DNA of 64,000 bases from Alteromonas indica (GCA_003056425.1 PYVY01000017.1:35673-99672); one strand, 5' to 3'. Positions 32,081 through 41,072 are shown, counted from the stretch's first letter. Numbers and translations are program-made. Notes: generated by a model from the sequence alone, not told the origin.

Positions 32081-32590
32081 ATTTAATCAAATAGGCTAGT
32101 CAAATATAGATATTTCTTATTTCTGTATTAATTTGCACACGATATTAGATTAAATGGTGAAAGCCCATTCACCTTGAGAGCAATCATATAAATCAAAACC
32201 GATTTTTCTAAGATAACCTAATAGAAAGATTTACTGCCAAATGCAGCTCCATCAACAACGTTCATCTCCCTTCTAGCTGCAACGGTTTTTCATTTCTATC
32301 TGCTTGAGTGTATGTCATCGAAGTCAACTGAACCTAGGACGTTAGTGTGACTTATGCTGCTTTTCGCGTAGTCCGTAAATAGAGAGTTGGTTTCATGTTG
32401 TGGCAGAATATTAAGGGTGTTCACACTGAAGAGTGACCTAGTTCTTACCGTTGAAAATCAAGCGCTCATTGTAATAAACGAAAATTGGCAGTGGAGTGCT
32501 AAGTAAACGATTCTGTAAAGCATGAGTGGAAATAGTGCTGTTCCTAGAAAAGTCGTGTGCAAATATACTTTTGGCCCTTTTTAAGTATTA
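32081..32590. other. AT-rich intergenic stretch with no recognisable gene
   Basis: About 510 bp between the gyrB terminator and the tandem array. No gene with a ribosome site was found. A short open stretch near 32420-32506 (ending NENWQWSAK) has no start signal and looks like a remnant at most. The right end at 32591 is the first base of the tandem-repeat unit. Confidence 0.5.
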
Positions 32591-32640
32591 AAATTGGCAC
32601 TAAAAATTCAAAAATCTTCAACATCAGATGAAAAAAGAGA

Positions 32641-32685
32641 AGTTATATACCCCGGCACATCTGAATACAGGCCGGGGTAAACATT
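32641..32685 (-). terminator. Terminator of array unit 1 (repeated after every array gene)
   Basis: On the minus strand CCCCGGCC pairs with GGCCGGGG-like bases on both sides of a loop, followed by TATATAACTTCTCTTTTTTC. Equivalent hairpins follow the other four genes near 33580-33615, 34520-34555, 35458-35492 and 36395-36428. Confidence 0.7.
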
Positions 32686-32686
32686 A

Positions 32687-33481
32687 TTATTTAAGAAAAA
32701 CCTCGCCGGTCAGAAAGTCCACTTCAATCGGAAACTTAATCGTACGGTCAACATCAGGAAAATCAGCCGGGCTGAACAGCCTTAAATTCATCTTCTGCCG
32801 GCGCTTCGTTAGCTTATCTCTTACGTCCATACCGCGTTGTTGTGCAGCATCGCATAACAAGATAGCCATCCCACAAATCAGCGCACTAGCTACGCGGCAG
32901 ATATAAGAACGTAGATTACCTGCGCGTTTAGCATGAATAACAAGTAACTCATCCAAATTACGGATAAGCCGTTGCTCGTCCCCCTCTATTATTGCTTGTA
33001 CTGCCTCAACGCTTCCCAAAGGCACCAGGTCGGACTTGTGCTTTTCTTCATTGGCAAGCTTCGGTAAAAAATCTTTTACAGACTGATCGACAGTAAGAAG
33101 CGCCGCTACAACATCCATTACGGTCATTAATTCTTTCTGATTATTGTCATACGCCATAATCGCAATGTGCTTCGCGAGCTCCTTACGGTTATCATCACCG
33201 CGCAAGACTGCATTAAAGTAAAGTTGCGTCAGGTGGTACAGCTGACCGGGCGGATGGATATCATAGGCTTTTTGGAAGTATTCATCGGCACGGTGTGAAT
33301 ACACCAGTGCATTGTCATCGTTCAAGGCCTTCGCATACACAAACGCAGCAAACCAGGCGTTGGCGGTTATCTGATGACAGCTAGCTGTATGCGATGTACT
33401 GATATCCGCTATTTTATTGTTTATCCCACCGGTTCTTATTGTGGATCTTAAACGAAATTGTAATTCATCAATTGCTTTCAT
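32687..33481 (-). CDS. Array paralog 1, putative Imm49-like immunity protein (264 aa)
   Basis: The protein is all-helical in appearance, has no signal peptide, and should be cytosolic. Landmarks: IADISTSHTASCHQITANAW (20-45), AFVYAKALNDDNAL...HRADEYFQKAYD, HPPGQLYHLTQLYFNAVLRGDDNR, NEEKHKSDLVPLGSVEAVQA (about 150-170), RLIRNLDELLVIHAKRAG (about 178-195), MAILLCDAAQQRGMDV and the C-terminal VDFLTGEVFLK. The pattern of a short-lived repeat-like helix set with L-x-x-H-x-x-R and late AYDAG-like CDAAQQRG reminds me of Imm49 immunity proteins. That assignment is a weak, remote likeness. It belongs to the N-terminal group of paralog 2. Confidence 0.7.
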   Translation of the reverse strand: MKAIDELQFRLRSTIRTGGINNKIADISTSHTASCHQITANAWFAAFVYAKALNDDNALVYSHRADEYFQKAYDIHPPGQLYHLTQLYFNAVLRGDDNRKELAKHIAIMAYDNNQKELMTVMDVVAALLTVDQSVKDFLPKLANEEKHKSDLVPLGSVEAVQAIIEGDEQRLIRNLDELLVIHAKRAGNLRSYICRVASALICGMAILLCDAAQQRGMDVRDKLTKRRQKMNLRLFSPADFPDVDRTIKFPIEVDFLTGEVFLK

Positions 33482-33622
33482 TTAGCGTTCACCTAATTAA
33501 TCTCCAATCTCTATAATAACGCTATGAAATTGGCACTAAAAATTCAAAAATCTTCAATATTAGATGAAAAAAGAGAGGTTATATACCCCGGCTCATCTGA
33601 AGACAGGTCGGGGTAAACATAA

Positions 33623-34417
33623 TTATTTAAGAAACACTTCGCCAGTCAGAAAATCCACTTCAATCGGAAACTTAATCGTACGATCGACATCTGGAAAATC
33701 AGCTGGGCTACTCAGCCTCAAATTCATTTTCTGTCGGCGTTTGCTTAACGTCTCTCTTACATCCATACCGCGTTGCTGGGCAGCATCACACAACAAAATA
33801 GCCATCCGGCATATCAGCGCGCTAGCTCCGCGACAGATATAAGAACGCAGGTTACCTGCTCGTTTAGCATGAATGGTTAATAACCCGTCTAAACTACGGA
33901 TAAGCCGTTGCTCATCCCCCTCTATTATCGCTTCTACTGCATCCACGCTACCAAAAGGCACCAAATCGGACTTGTGCTTCTCTTCAATGGCCAGTTTTGG
34001 TAAAAAGTCTTTCACAGACTGGTCGACGGCAAGCAGCGCACCAACGACATTCATTACACTCATTAATTCTTTCTGGTTATTGTCATACGCCATTATTGCA
34101 ACGTGTTTCGCGAGCTCCTGACGGTTATCATCACCGCGCAAAATCGCATTGACATAAAGTTGTGTCAGATTATAAAGCTGACCGGGCGGATGGATATCAT
34201 AGGCTTTTTGGAAGTATTCATCGGCACGGTGTGAATACATCAGTGCATTGTCATCGTTCAAGGCCTTCGCATACACAAACGCAGTAAACCAGGCGTTGGC
34301 GGTTATCTGATGACAGCTAGCTGTATGCGATGTACTAATATCAGCTATTTTGTTGTTTATCCCACCAGTATTTATTGCAGATCTTAATCGAAAATGTAAT
34401 TCATCAATCGCTTTCAT
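33623..34417 (-). CDS. Array paralog 2, putative Imm49-like immunity protein (264 aa)
   Basis: Nearly the same protein as paralog 1 through the N-terminus (IADISTSHTASCHQITANAWF) and end (SPADFPDVDRTIKFPIEVDF). Differences cluster in the middle: RQELAKHVAIMAYDNNQKEL, LPKLAIEEKHKSDLVPFGSV and RLIRSLDGLLTIHAKRAG. The gene keeps an intact frame of exactly 264 codons and its own AGGTG ribosome site and terminator, so it seems to be maintained by selection. Regulation appears unit-by-unit rather than as one operon. Confidence 0.7.
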   Translation of the reverse strand: MKAIDELHFRLRSAINTGGINNKIADISTSHTASCHQITANAWFTAFVYAKALNDDNALMYSHRADEYFQKAYDIHPPGQLYNLTQLYVNAILRGDDNRQELAKHVAIMAYDNNQKELMSVMNVVGALLAVDQSVKDFLPKLAIEEKHKSDLVPFGSVDAVEAIIEGDEQRLIRSLDGLLTIHAKRAGNLRSYICRGASALICRMAILLCDAAQQRGMDVRETLSKRRQKMNLRLSSPADFPDVDRTIKFPIEVDFLTGEVFLK

Positions 34418-34559
34418 TTAGCGTTCACCTAATTAATCTCCAATCTTTATAATAACGCTATGAAATTGGCACTAAAAATTCAAAAATCTTCAACAACAGA
34501 TGAAAAACAGAGAGGTTATATACCCCGGCACATCTGAAGACAGGTCAGGGTAAACATGA

Positions 34560-35354
34560 TTATTTAAGAAAAGCGTCGCCGGTCAGAAAGTCTACCTTTA
34601 GTGGTAATTTGATATTTTTGTCAACGTCAGGAAATTTCGTGGGATAACTCAATCTTAAATTCATCTTCTGCCTGCGTTTAGTTAGCTTATCTTTTACATC
34701 CATACCGCGTTGCTGGGCAGCGTCACAGAGCAACAAGGCCATACGACAGATAACTGTATTAGACCCTGAACAGATAGAGGAACGTAGGTTTCCTGCTCGT
34801 TTAGCGTGAATGGTTAATAACCCATCTAAATTATTGACAAACCATTGCTCATCCCCATTTAATACCGCTTTTACTGCATCTACACTGCCTAAAGGCACCA
34901 AGTCTGACTTGTGCTTTTCTTCATTAGCCAGTTCCGGCAGAAAATTCTCTACCGATTGCTCTACCGCAAGTAATGCAGCCACCACAGTGAAAACACTATG
35001 CAATTCGTCTTGCGTTTTATCGTAGGCCATCATAGCAATGTGCTTAGCCAAATTTTGGCGGTTATCATCACCCCGCAAAACCGCATTGACGTATAGTTGT
35101 GTCAGATTATAAAGCTGACCCGGCGGATGAACATCATAGGCTTTTTGATAATATTCATCGGCGCGGTGCGAGTACTGGAGTGCATTGTCATCGTTCAAGG
35201 CCTTCGCATACACAAACGCAGCAAACCAGGCGTTGGCGGTTATCTGATGACAGCTTGATGTATGCGATGTACTGATATCCGCTATTTTACTGTCGCGATT
35301 CGCATAAAGTAATTCTGCTTGCAACCGGCAAGTTAATTCATCTATCACTTTCAT
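34560..35354 (-). CDS. Array paralog 3, putative Imm49-like immunity protein (264 aa)
   Basis: The N-terminus (MKVIDELTCRLQAELLYANRDSKIADIST split as MKVIDEL, LQAELLYANRDSK) and the C-terminus (SYPTKFPDVDKNIKLPLKVDF) are shared with paralog 4, but the middle (KTQDELHSVFTVVAALLAVEQ, NFLPELANEEKHK, RSSICSGSNTVICRMALLLCD) is shared with paralog 5. It therefore looks like a recombinant of two lineages. It also has its own changes, such as QWFVNNLDGLLTIH and a GDAFLK end instead of GEVFLK. Confidence 0.7.
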   Translation of the reverse strand: MKVIDELTCRLQAELLYANRDSKIADISTSHTSSCHQITANAWFAAFVYAKALNDDNALQYSHRADEYYQKAYDVHPPGQLYNLTQLYVNAVLRGDDNRQNLAKHIAMMAYDKTQDELHSVFTVVAALLAVEQSVENFLPELANEEKHKSDLVPLGSVDAVKAVLNGDEQWFVNNLDGLLTIHAKRAGNLRSSICSGSNTVICRMALLLCDAAQQRGMDVKDKLTKRRQKMNLRLSYPTKFPDVDKNIKLPLKVDFLTGDAFLK

Positions 35355-35496
35355 TTAGCGTTCACCTAATTAATCTCCAATCTCTATAACAACGCTATGA
35401 AATTGGCACTAAAAATTCAAAAATCTTCAACATCAGATGAAAAAAAGAGAGGTTATATACCCCGGCACATCTGAAGGCAGATCGGGGTAAACATGA

Positions 35497-36291
35497 TTAT
35501 TTAAGAAAAACCTCGCCGGTCAGAAAGTCTACCTCTAAAGGTAATTTGATATTTTTGTCAACGTCCGGAAACTCCATTGGATAACTCAATCTTAAATTCA
35601 TCTTCTGCCGGCGCTTGGTTAGCTTATCTCTTACATCCATACCGCGTTGCTGGGCAGCATCGCATAATAAGATAGCCATCCGGCATATCAGCGAGCTAGC
35701 TCCACGGCAGATATAAGAGCGTAGATTACCTGCTCGTTTAGCATGGATGGTTAATAACCCATCTAAATTGCGTATAAGCCGTTGTTCATCCCTCTCTACT
35801 ATCGCTTGTACTGCCTCCACACTGCCTAAAGGCACCAGGTCGAATTTGTGTTTTTCTTCATTGGCGAGCTTAGGTAAAAAATCTTTTACAGATTGTTCGG
35901 CAGTAAGAAGCGCACCAACCACATTCATTACGCTCATTAACTCTTTCTGGCTATTGTCATACGCCATAATCGCAATGTGCTTCGCGAGTTCCTGACGGTT
36001 ATCATCACCGCGCAAGACTGCATTAAAGTAAAGTTGCGTCAGATGGTACAGCTGACCCGGCGGATGAACATCATAGGCTTTTTTGAAATATTCATCGGCA
36101 CGGTGCGAGTATTTCAGTGCGTTGTCATCGTTCAAGGCTTTCGCATACACAAACGCAGCAAACCAAGCGTTGGCGGTTATCTGATGACAACTTGCTGTAT
36201 GCTCTGTACTAATATCCGCTATTTTACTGTCGCGATTCGCATAAAGTAACTCTGCTTGCAAACGGCACATTAATTCATCTATCACTTTCAT
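35497..36291 (-). CDS. Array paralog 4, putative Imm49-like immunity protein (264 aa)
   Basis: It combines the N- and C-terminal forms of paralog 3 with the middle of paralogs 1 and 2 (NSQKELMSVMNVVGALL, RSYICRGASSLICRMAILLCD). Own features are EHTASC in place of SHTASC, EYFKKAYD and VERDEQRLIR. The length is again exactly 264 codons. Upstream, the unit shows a short deletion (CTATATAACG instead of CTATAATAACG), which changes the -10-like region and might alter its expression. Confidence 0.7.
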   Translation of the reverse strand: MKVIDELMCRLQAELLYANRDSKIADISTEHTASCHQITANAWFAAFVYAKALNDDNALKYSHRADEYFKKAYDVHPPGQLYHLTQLYFNAVLRGDDNRQELAKHIAIMAYDNSQKELMSVMNVVGALLTAEQSVKDFLPKLANEEKHKFDLVPLGSVEAVQAIVERDEQRLIRNLDGLLTIHAKRAGNLRSYICRGASSLICRMAILLCDAAQQRGMDVRDKLTKRRQKMNLRLSYPMEFPDVDKNIKLPLEVDFLTGEVFLK

Positions 36292-36431
36292 TTAGCGTTC
36301 ACCTAATTAATTTTCCATTTCTATATAACGCTATGAAATTGGCACTAAAAATTCAAAAATCTTCAATATTAGATGAAAAAAGAGAGGTTATATACCCCGG
36401 CTCATCTGAAGACAGGTCGGGGTAAACATGA

Positions 36432-37226
36432 TTATTTAAGAAAAACCTCGCCGGTCAAAAAGTCTACCTCAATCGGAAACTTAATCGTACGATCGACATC
36501 TGGAAAATCAGCTGGGCTGCACAGCCTTAAATTCATCTTCTGCCGGCGCTTGCTTAGCTTTTCTGTTACATTCATGCCGCTCTGCTGGGCAGCGTCACAG
36601 AGCAGTAAAGCCATACGACAGATAACTGTATTAGACCCTGAACAGATAGAGGAACGTAAGTTTCCTGCTCGCTTAGCATGAATGGTTAATAACCCATCTA
36701 AATTGTTGATAAGCCGTTGCTCATCCCCATTTAATACCGCTTTTACTGCCTCTACACTGCCTATAGGCACCAAGTCGGATTTATGCTTTTCTTCATTAGC
36801 CAGTTCCGGCAGAAAATTCTCAATCGATTGCTCTACCGCAAGTAACGCAGCCACCACAGTGAAAACACTATGCAATTCGTCTTGCGTTTTATCGTAGGCC
36901 ATAATAGCAATGTGCTTAGCCAAATTTTGGCGGTTATCATCACCCCGCAAAACCGCATTGACGTATAGTTGTGTTAGATTATAAAGCTGGCCCGGCGGAT
37001 GAACATCATAGGCTTTTTGGAAGTATTCATCGGCACGGTGGGAATACATCAGTGCATTGTCATCATTCAAGGCTTTTGCATACACAAACGCAGTAAACCA
37101 GTAATTAGCCCTAATTTGGTAACAGCTGGCAGTATGCTCTGCACTAATATCAGCTATATTCAGCGGTCTATCAGATGAGCGTACCGATGAGCTGAGTCGA
37201 AAATGTAATTCATCTATCGCTTTCAT
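36432..37226 (-). CDS. Array paralog 5, putative Imm49-like immunity protein (264 aa), outermost unit
   Basis: This is the promoter-proximal end of the array on the minus strand. The N-terminal 45 residues are the most divergent (SSSVRSSDRPLNIADISAEH, CYQIRANYWF), the middle matches paralog 3 (KTQDELHSVF, RSSICSGSNTVICR), and the end matches paralogs 1 and 2 (CSPADFPDVDRTIKFPIEVDF). Its upstream DNA leaves the repeat after TATAATAAC, so its promoter differs from those of the other four and may be the ancestral one. Confidence 0.7.
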   Translation of the reverse strand: MKAIDELHFRLSSSVRSSDRPLNIADISAEHTASCYQIRANYWFTAFVYAKALNDDNALMYSHRADEYFQKAYDVHPPGQLYNLTQLYVNAVLRGDDNRQNLAKHIAIMAYDKTQDELHSVFTVVAALLAVEQSIENFLPELANEEKHKSDLVPIGSVEAVKAVLNGDEQRLINNLDGLLTIHAKRAGNLRSSICSGSNTVICRMALLLCDAAQQSGMNVTEKLSKRRQKMNLRLCSPADFPDVDRTIKFPIEVDFLTGEVFLK

Positions 37227-37352
37227 TTAGCGTTCACCTAATTAATCTCCAATCTCTATAATAACAATAACTTTTGCGCGACTGACACACGCATTAAGAA
37301 GCGTAGTGCTAAACAACAGGTAAAGTAGCTTACAGCGATAACAGCTTTAAAT

Positions 37353-37378
37353 AGAAAACCGCCTTTCGGCGGTTTTCT
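37353..37378. terminator. Bidirectional terminator
   Basis: AGAAAACCGCC-TTTC-GGCGGTTTTCT, a perfect 11-bp stem with A/T tracts on both sides. It separates the array from the lipoprotein gene at 37447, whose transcript it should end. Confidence 0.85.
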
Positions 37379-37446
37379 AAGCTAAGTATTTTCGTATTCT
37401 ATGGCGATAGAAAAACATACCGGTTAGCGCGGGCAGTTGCTAAAGA

Positions 37447-37896
37447 TTAATCCGGCGTGCGAGTTATGGTTAATCGAATTTCATTGCCGCTTGCGCTGGC
37501 AAATGTAAAGCGATAGGTGTCTGTAGTAGTTGGAGTGAATTGAAGATTCTGGGCATCACTGCCACAAACTAAAAATACAGTGTCTAATGCCACTACATGC
37601 TGCCCCTGATATTTAGCACCACAGGTCTGGGCTGGCGTCCATACTTTGTCCGATACTTTAAAGTCGTAAGGTTGCCCATCAGCGATAAGTTCGATATCAG
37701 TATACCAGCCTTCATCTCCTTCATTTAACCGATAGGGCGCACTGGCTTCCCACCAGTTAAATACACCACGTAGATAGAGTTTACTGAATTCTATGGAAGG
37801 AGACGAATTCATGCCGGGCAATTGATTGACCACACTGCTGGACGAGCAGCCAGCCATTAATACGGCAAAACATAGCGGAAGTAATTTTTTCAACAC
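37447..37896 (-). CDS. Putative lipoprotein with a carbohydrate-binding-like fold (149 aa)
   Basis: A lipoprotein signal ends in the lipobox LMAGC (Cys 17) followed by Ser-rich sequence. The mature part, LYLRGVFNWWEASAPYRLNEGD then WYTDIELIADGQPYDFKVSD, looks like the N-terminal immunoglobulin-like or glycogen-binding-type domain that precedes amylase/pullulanase modules (G-x-F-N-x-W, strands with DFKV). Two Cys (TCGAKY, VCGSD) may pair. No catalytic domain follows. It lies downstream of glyS but beyond a terminator, so it is a separate unit. Function is unknown. Confidence 0.65.
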   Translation of the reverse strand: MLKKLLPLCFAVLMAGCSSSSVVNQLPGMNSSPSIEFSKLYLRGVFNWWEASAPYRLNEGDEGWYTDIELIADGQPYDFKVSDKVWTPAQTCGAKYQGQHVVALDTVFLVCGSDAQNLQFTPTTTDTYRFTFASASGNEIRLTITRTPD

Positions 37897-37906
37897 AGTA
37901 ACCTCA

Positions 37907-37938
37907 TAAAAAAATGCCCGGCGTCATTACGCCGGGCA
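37907..37938 (-). terminator. Terminator of the glyQ-glyS operon
   Basis: On the minus strand TGCCCGGCGT-AATG-ACGCCGGGCA is followed by seven T, just after the glyS stop. Confidence 0.9.
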
Positions 37939-37968
37939 CTAGCCAGATTATTACGTTATCAAGCTAAA

Positions 37969-40041
37969 TCAGGATTTAGCTAATAATGAAATATCCGCTG
38001 TTTTCAAAAACAGACTGCGTAATAGCAGTAACAGTGCCAGACGATTTTGTCTGATTTTATCATCTTCGGCCATTACCATAACATTATCAAAAAAGTCGTC
38101 TACCGGCGCTCTCAAAGATGCCAGTGAGCGTAATACCTCGTTATAGTTATGTTGTGCTGCTGCGGTCTCTACGGTGCCTTTAACCTGCATTAACGCGTTA
38201 TACAAGGTTTGTTCTGCTGGCTCGCTACACAAGGTGCCATCAATCGCCAATTCGCCGTCTATGCCTTGTTTGGCCAATATGTTCGCTACACGCTTATTTG
38301 CTGCTGCAAGAGCTTCTGCTTCATCAAGCTGCTTAAATTCAGCGACGGCTGCTATACGGGCTGTATAATCAGCAGGACGGGTAGGGCGTCGGGCAGAAAC
38401 TGCCTGTATCACATCAGTACTTATGCCTTGATCTTGTAGCAAAGAAACAAAACGGCCCAACACAAAATCTATTACCTGATCTTTCGTCTGCGAGTTGGTT
38501 AGCTTCCCACCATAAACCTCAATGGCTTTATCAACTAGCACATTTAAGTCTAAAGGTAATTGTTGCTCGCTGATAATACGTAACACGCCAATAGCTGCAC
38601 GGCGCAAGGCAAAGGGGTCTTTATCGCCTTTAGGTAATTGGTTGATACCAAAAATACCCACTAACGTATCCAGCTTGTCGGCCAATGATACTGCTGCACT
38701 TACCGGATGTGAAGGTAGTGTGTCACCCGCAAAACGTGGTAAGTATTGCTCATACAATGCGTGGGCGATAGCTTCAGGCTCGTTATCGTTCAAGGCATAA
38801 TATTTACCCATCACCCCCTGAACTTCTGGAAATTCCATGACCATCTCGGTCATTAAATCTGCTTTAGACAATAACCCCGCACGCGACGCTTGTGTTTCAT
38901 CAGCATTAATTTGCCCGGCAATGAAACCGGCTAATGAAGCTATGCGAGCCGACTTTTCTTTAAGCGTACCCAGCTGTTTTTGAAATAACACAGAACTCAG
39001 GCTTTCTACCCGGCTCTCGAGTGATTTTTTCTTGTCGGTATTAAAGAAAAACTCAGCATCAGCCAGGCGGGGCCGAATGACCTTTTCATTACCACTGATA
39101 ATCAGTGATGGGTCGTGGCTTTCGATATTGCTTACAAATAAGAAAGTGCTCGCTAATGACCCATCCTGGTTAAGCAAGGGCACATACTTCTGATCATCTT
39201 TCATTGTATAAATAAGTGCTTCTTTAGGCACCGCCAAAAATGACTCGTCAAACGAAGCTTGTAAGACTACCGGCCATTCAACCAATGCGGCTATTTCTTC
39301 CAATAGGGCAGTGTTGTAATCAGGGACTAGTCCCAGTTGGCTGGCTTTGTCTTCGAGCTCATTTTTGATGGCCTGGGCCCGCTCGTCAAAATCAGCAATA
39401 ACGTACTGGGCTTTTAACGCCTGAGCATAGTTGTCAGCATGTACCAGTTCGAATTTGCCCTCACCATGGAAACGGTGACCTAGTACAGTTCGACCGCTGT
39501 TTAAGCCTAATGCTGTTAGCGGAACGACTTCAGCGCCGTATAAAGCGGTAAGCGTATGTACCGGCCGAATAAACTGGGTGTCATATGAGCCCCAACGCAT
39601 TGGCTTAGCAATGGGCAGACGAGATATCGCCTGGTTTAATAAGCTTTCCAGCAGCGTAATAACCGGCTGGCCGGGAACATTGGCTCTATACAGCAGCCAC
39701 TCACCTTTATCAGTCACCATACGCTCAGCATCGCTCACTTCAATGCCATTGCCACGGGCCCATCCCAGGGCCGCTTTGGTGGGTTCCCCATCAGCGTCGA
39801 ACGCGGCACTGACTGCCGGCCCGCGTTTTTCAACAACGCTGTCCTCTTGCGATTGGGCCAGTGCGGAAACCGTAATAGCAAGACGCCGTGGCGCAGCGAA
39901 CCAGCTTACCGCATCAAAAGATAACTGTGCATCTTCCAATGCTTGCCGGAAATTATCAGCAAAGCTCTGGCCTAACTGCTTAAGTGATTTAGGCGGCAGC
40001 TCTTCGGTGCCCAGCTCAATGAGTAAATTTTCTGTATGCAC
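37969..40041 (-). CDS. glyS: Glycyl-tRNA synthetase beta subunit
   Basis: The beta chain of the alpha2-beta2 glycyl-tRNA synthetase binds tRNA. The likely start is GTG at 40041 (VHTENLLIELGTEELPPKSL), 2 bp after the glyQ stop, with AGGAG inside the glyQ end; a longer frame to 40062 overlaps glyQ. Motifs include HRFHGEGKF, IRPRLADAEFFFNTDKK (about 320-337), LSKADLMTEMVMEFPEVQGVMGKYYA and the C-terminal anticodon-binding-like part FFDNVMVMAEDDKIRQNRLALL. Length about 690 is standard. Confidence 0.97.
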   Translation of the reverse strand: MHTENLLIELGTEELPPKSLKQLGQSFADNFRQALEDAQLSFDAVSWFAAPRRLAITVSALAQSQEDSVVEKRGPAVSAAFDADGEPTKAALGWARGNGIEVSDAERMVTDKGEWLLYRANVPGQPVITLLESLLNQAISRLPIAKPMRWGSYDTQFIRPVHTLTALYGAEVVPLTALGLNSGRTVLGHRFHGEGKFELVHADNYAQALKAQYVIADFDERAQAIKNELEDKASQLGLVPDYNTALLEEIAALVEWPVVLQASFDESFLAVPKEALIYTMKDDQKYVPLLNQDGSLASTFLFVSNIESHDPSLIISGNEKVIRPRLADAEFFFNTDKKKSLESRVESLSSVLFQKQLGTLKEKSARIASLAGFIAGQINADETQASRAGLLSKADLMTEMVMEFPEVQGVMGKYYALNDNEPEAIAHALYEQYLPRFAGDTLPSHPVSAAVSLADKLDTLVGIFGINQLPKGDKDPFALRRAAIGVLRIISEQQLPLDLNVLVDKAIEVYGGKLTNSQTKDQVIDFVLGRFVSLLQDQGISTDVIQAVSARRPTRPADYTARIAAVAEFKQLDEAEALAAANKRVANILAKQGIDGELAIDGTLCSEPAEQTLYNALMQVKGTVETAAAQHNYNEVLRSLASLRAPVDDFFDNVMVMAEDDKIRQNRLALLLLLRSLFLKTADISLLAKS

Positions 40042-40043
40042 CT

Positions 40044-40949
40044 TTACTGCTCCTTCTGACAAAGCGGGAAGCCAAGCTCCTCACGAGCATGGTAATAACT
40101 TTCAGCGACCGCCTTAGCCAGCGTTCGTACCCGTAATATATAGCGCTGACGTTCGGTCACCGAAATAGCATGGCGCGCATCAAGTAAATTAAACGCGTGC
40201 GATGCTTTCATTACCTGCTCATAGGCAGGCAGGGGGAGGTTAGCGTCTATTAAACGCTTACTGGTCGCTTCGCATTCATCGAAAGTAGCGAACAGAAAGT
40301 CTACATTGGCATAGTCGAAGTTGTAGGTAGACTGTTCTACTTCATTTTGATGAAACACGTCGCCGTAGGTAACTTTACCCATCGGACCATCAGTCCAGAC
40401 CAAATCGTAAATGCTGTCTACACCCTGTATATACATTGCAAGGCGCTCTAAACCATAGGTAATCTCACCAGTGACCGGCTTGCATTCAATACCACCAACT
40501 TGTTGGAAATAGGTGAACTGAGTCACTTCCATGCCGTTTAGCCACACTTCCCAGCCCAGGCCCCAGGCGCCCAGCGTAGGTGACTCCCAGTTGTCTTCTA
40601 CAAAGCGAATGTCATGAACTAACGGATCAAATCCCAGCTCTTTAAGCGAGCCCAGATATAATTCCTGAATATTGTCCGGTGAAGGTTTCATCATCACCTG
40701 AAACTGATAATACTGTTGTAGCCGATTTGGGTTTTCGCCGTAGCGGCCATCAGTAGGGCGACGACAAGGTTGTACATACGCACTGCTAATAGGTTCCGGG
40801 CCCAGTGAACGCAGAAACGTCATCGGATGGAATGTGCCTGCGCCAACTTCCATATCCAGTGGCTGGATAATGACGCAGCCTTGTCGGGCCCAGTAATCCT
40901 GTAATGCCAGGATAAACCCCTGAAAGGTCTTAATATCGTATTTTTGCAT
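40044..40949 (-). CDS. glyQ: Glycyl-tRNA synthetase alpha subunit
   Basis: The alpha chain carries the catalytic class II core. The start MQKYDIKTFQGFILALQDYW at 40949 matches the family; upstream in-frame codons to 41009 are not supported. Motifs: CVIIQPLDMEVGAGTFHP, SAYVQPCRRPTDGRYGENPNR (positions about 55-75), EDNWESPTLGAWGLGWEVW and ERLAMYIQGVDSIYDL. About 301 residues, as expected. It precedes glyS with a 2-bp gap. Confidence 0.98.
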   Translation of the reverse strand: MQKYDIKTFQGFILALQDYWARQGCVIIQPLDMEVGAGTFHPMTFLRSLGPEPISSAYVQPCRRPTDGRYGENPNRLQQYYQFQVMMKPSPDNIQELYLGSLKELGFDPLVHDIRFVEDNWESPTLGAWGLGWEVWLNGMEVTQFTYFQQVGGIECKPVTGEITYGLERLAMYIQGVDSIYDLVWTDGPMGKVTYGDVFHQNEVEQSTYNFDYANVDFLFATFDECEATSKRLIDANLPLPAYEQVMKASHAFNLLDARHAISVTERQRYILRVRTLAKAVAESYYHAREELGFPLCQKEQ

Positions 40950-41072
40950 ACAATTTCTGCTTCGTTTCTCACTATTCAAAGGTGGCATAGTATACAATTT
41001 GTCTGGCACTGTATGTAGGGTTTAGGCCTTAAAAACCCAGAAAATCAACGTGAATAACGCTGTGGAGACGAC

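Larger units (their letters stand above)
32591..37262 (-). repeat. Tandem array of five ~936-bp units, each with one 264-codon gene
   Basis: Units begin with AAATTGGCACTAAAAATTC at 32591, 33527, 34463, 35400 and 36336, so the period is 936-937 bp. Every unit contains, on the minus strand, a ribosome site AGGTGAACGCTAA, a 264-codon gene and a terminator (stem CCCCGGC...GGCCGGGG type followed by a T-rich tail). The outer right unit ends in TATAATAAC and lacks the junction sequence, marking the array end. The copies have diverged at many positions, so this is not a recent or assembly-made duplication. Confidence 0.95.

Noticed and set aside
32628..36897. Plus-strand frames (for example 92 and 82 codons, repeated in each unit) opposite the array genes
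   Set aside because: They recur only because the genes on the other strand are repeated; no start signals, and the minus-strand frames keep exact length and protein-like variation.
32591..37262. A CRISPR array or an assembly duplication as explanation of the repeats
   Set aside because: The units are 936 bp with full genes, not short repeats with spacers, and the copies differ at many bases, so they are neither CRISPR nor an assembly copy.
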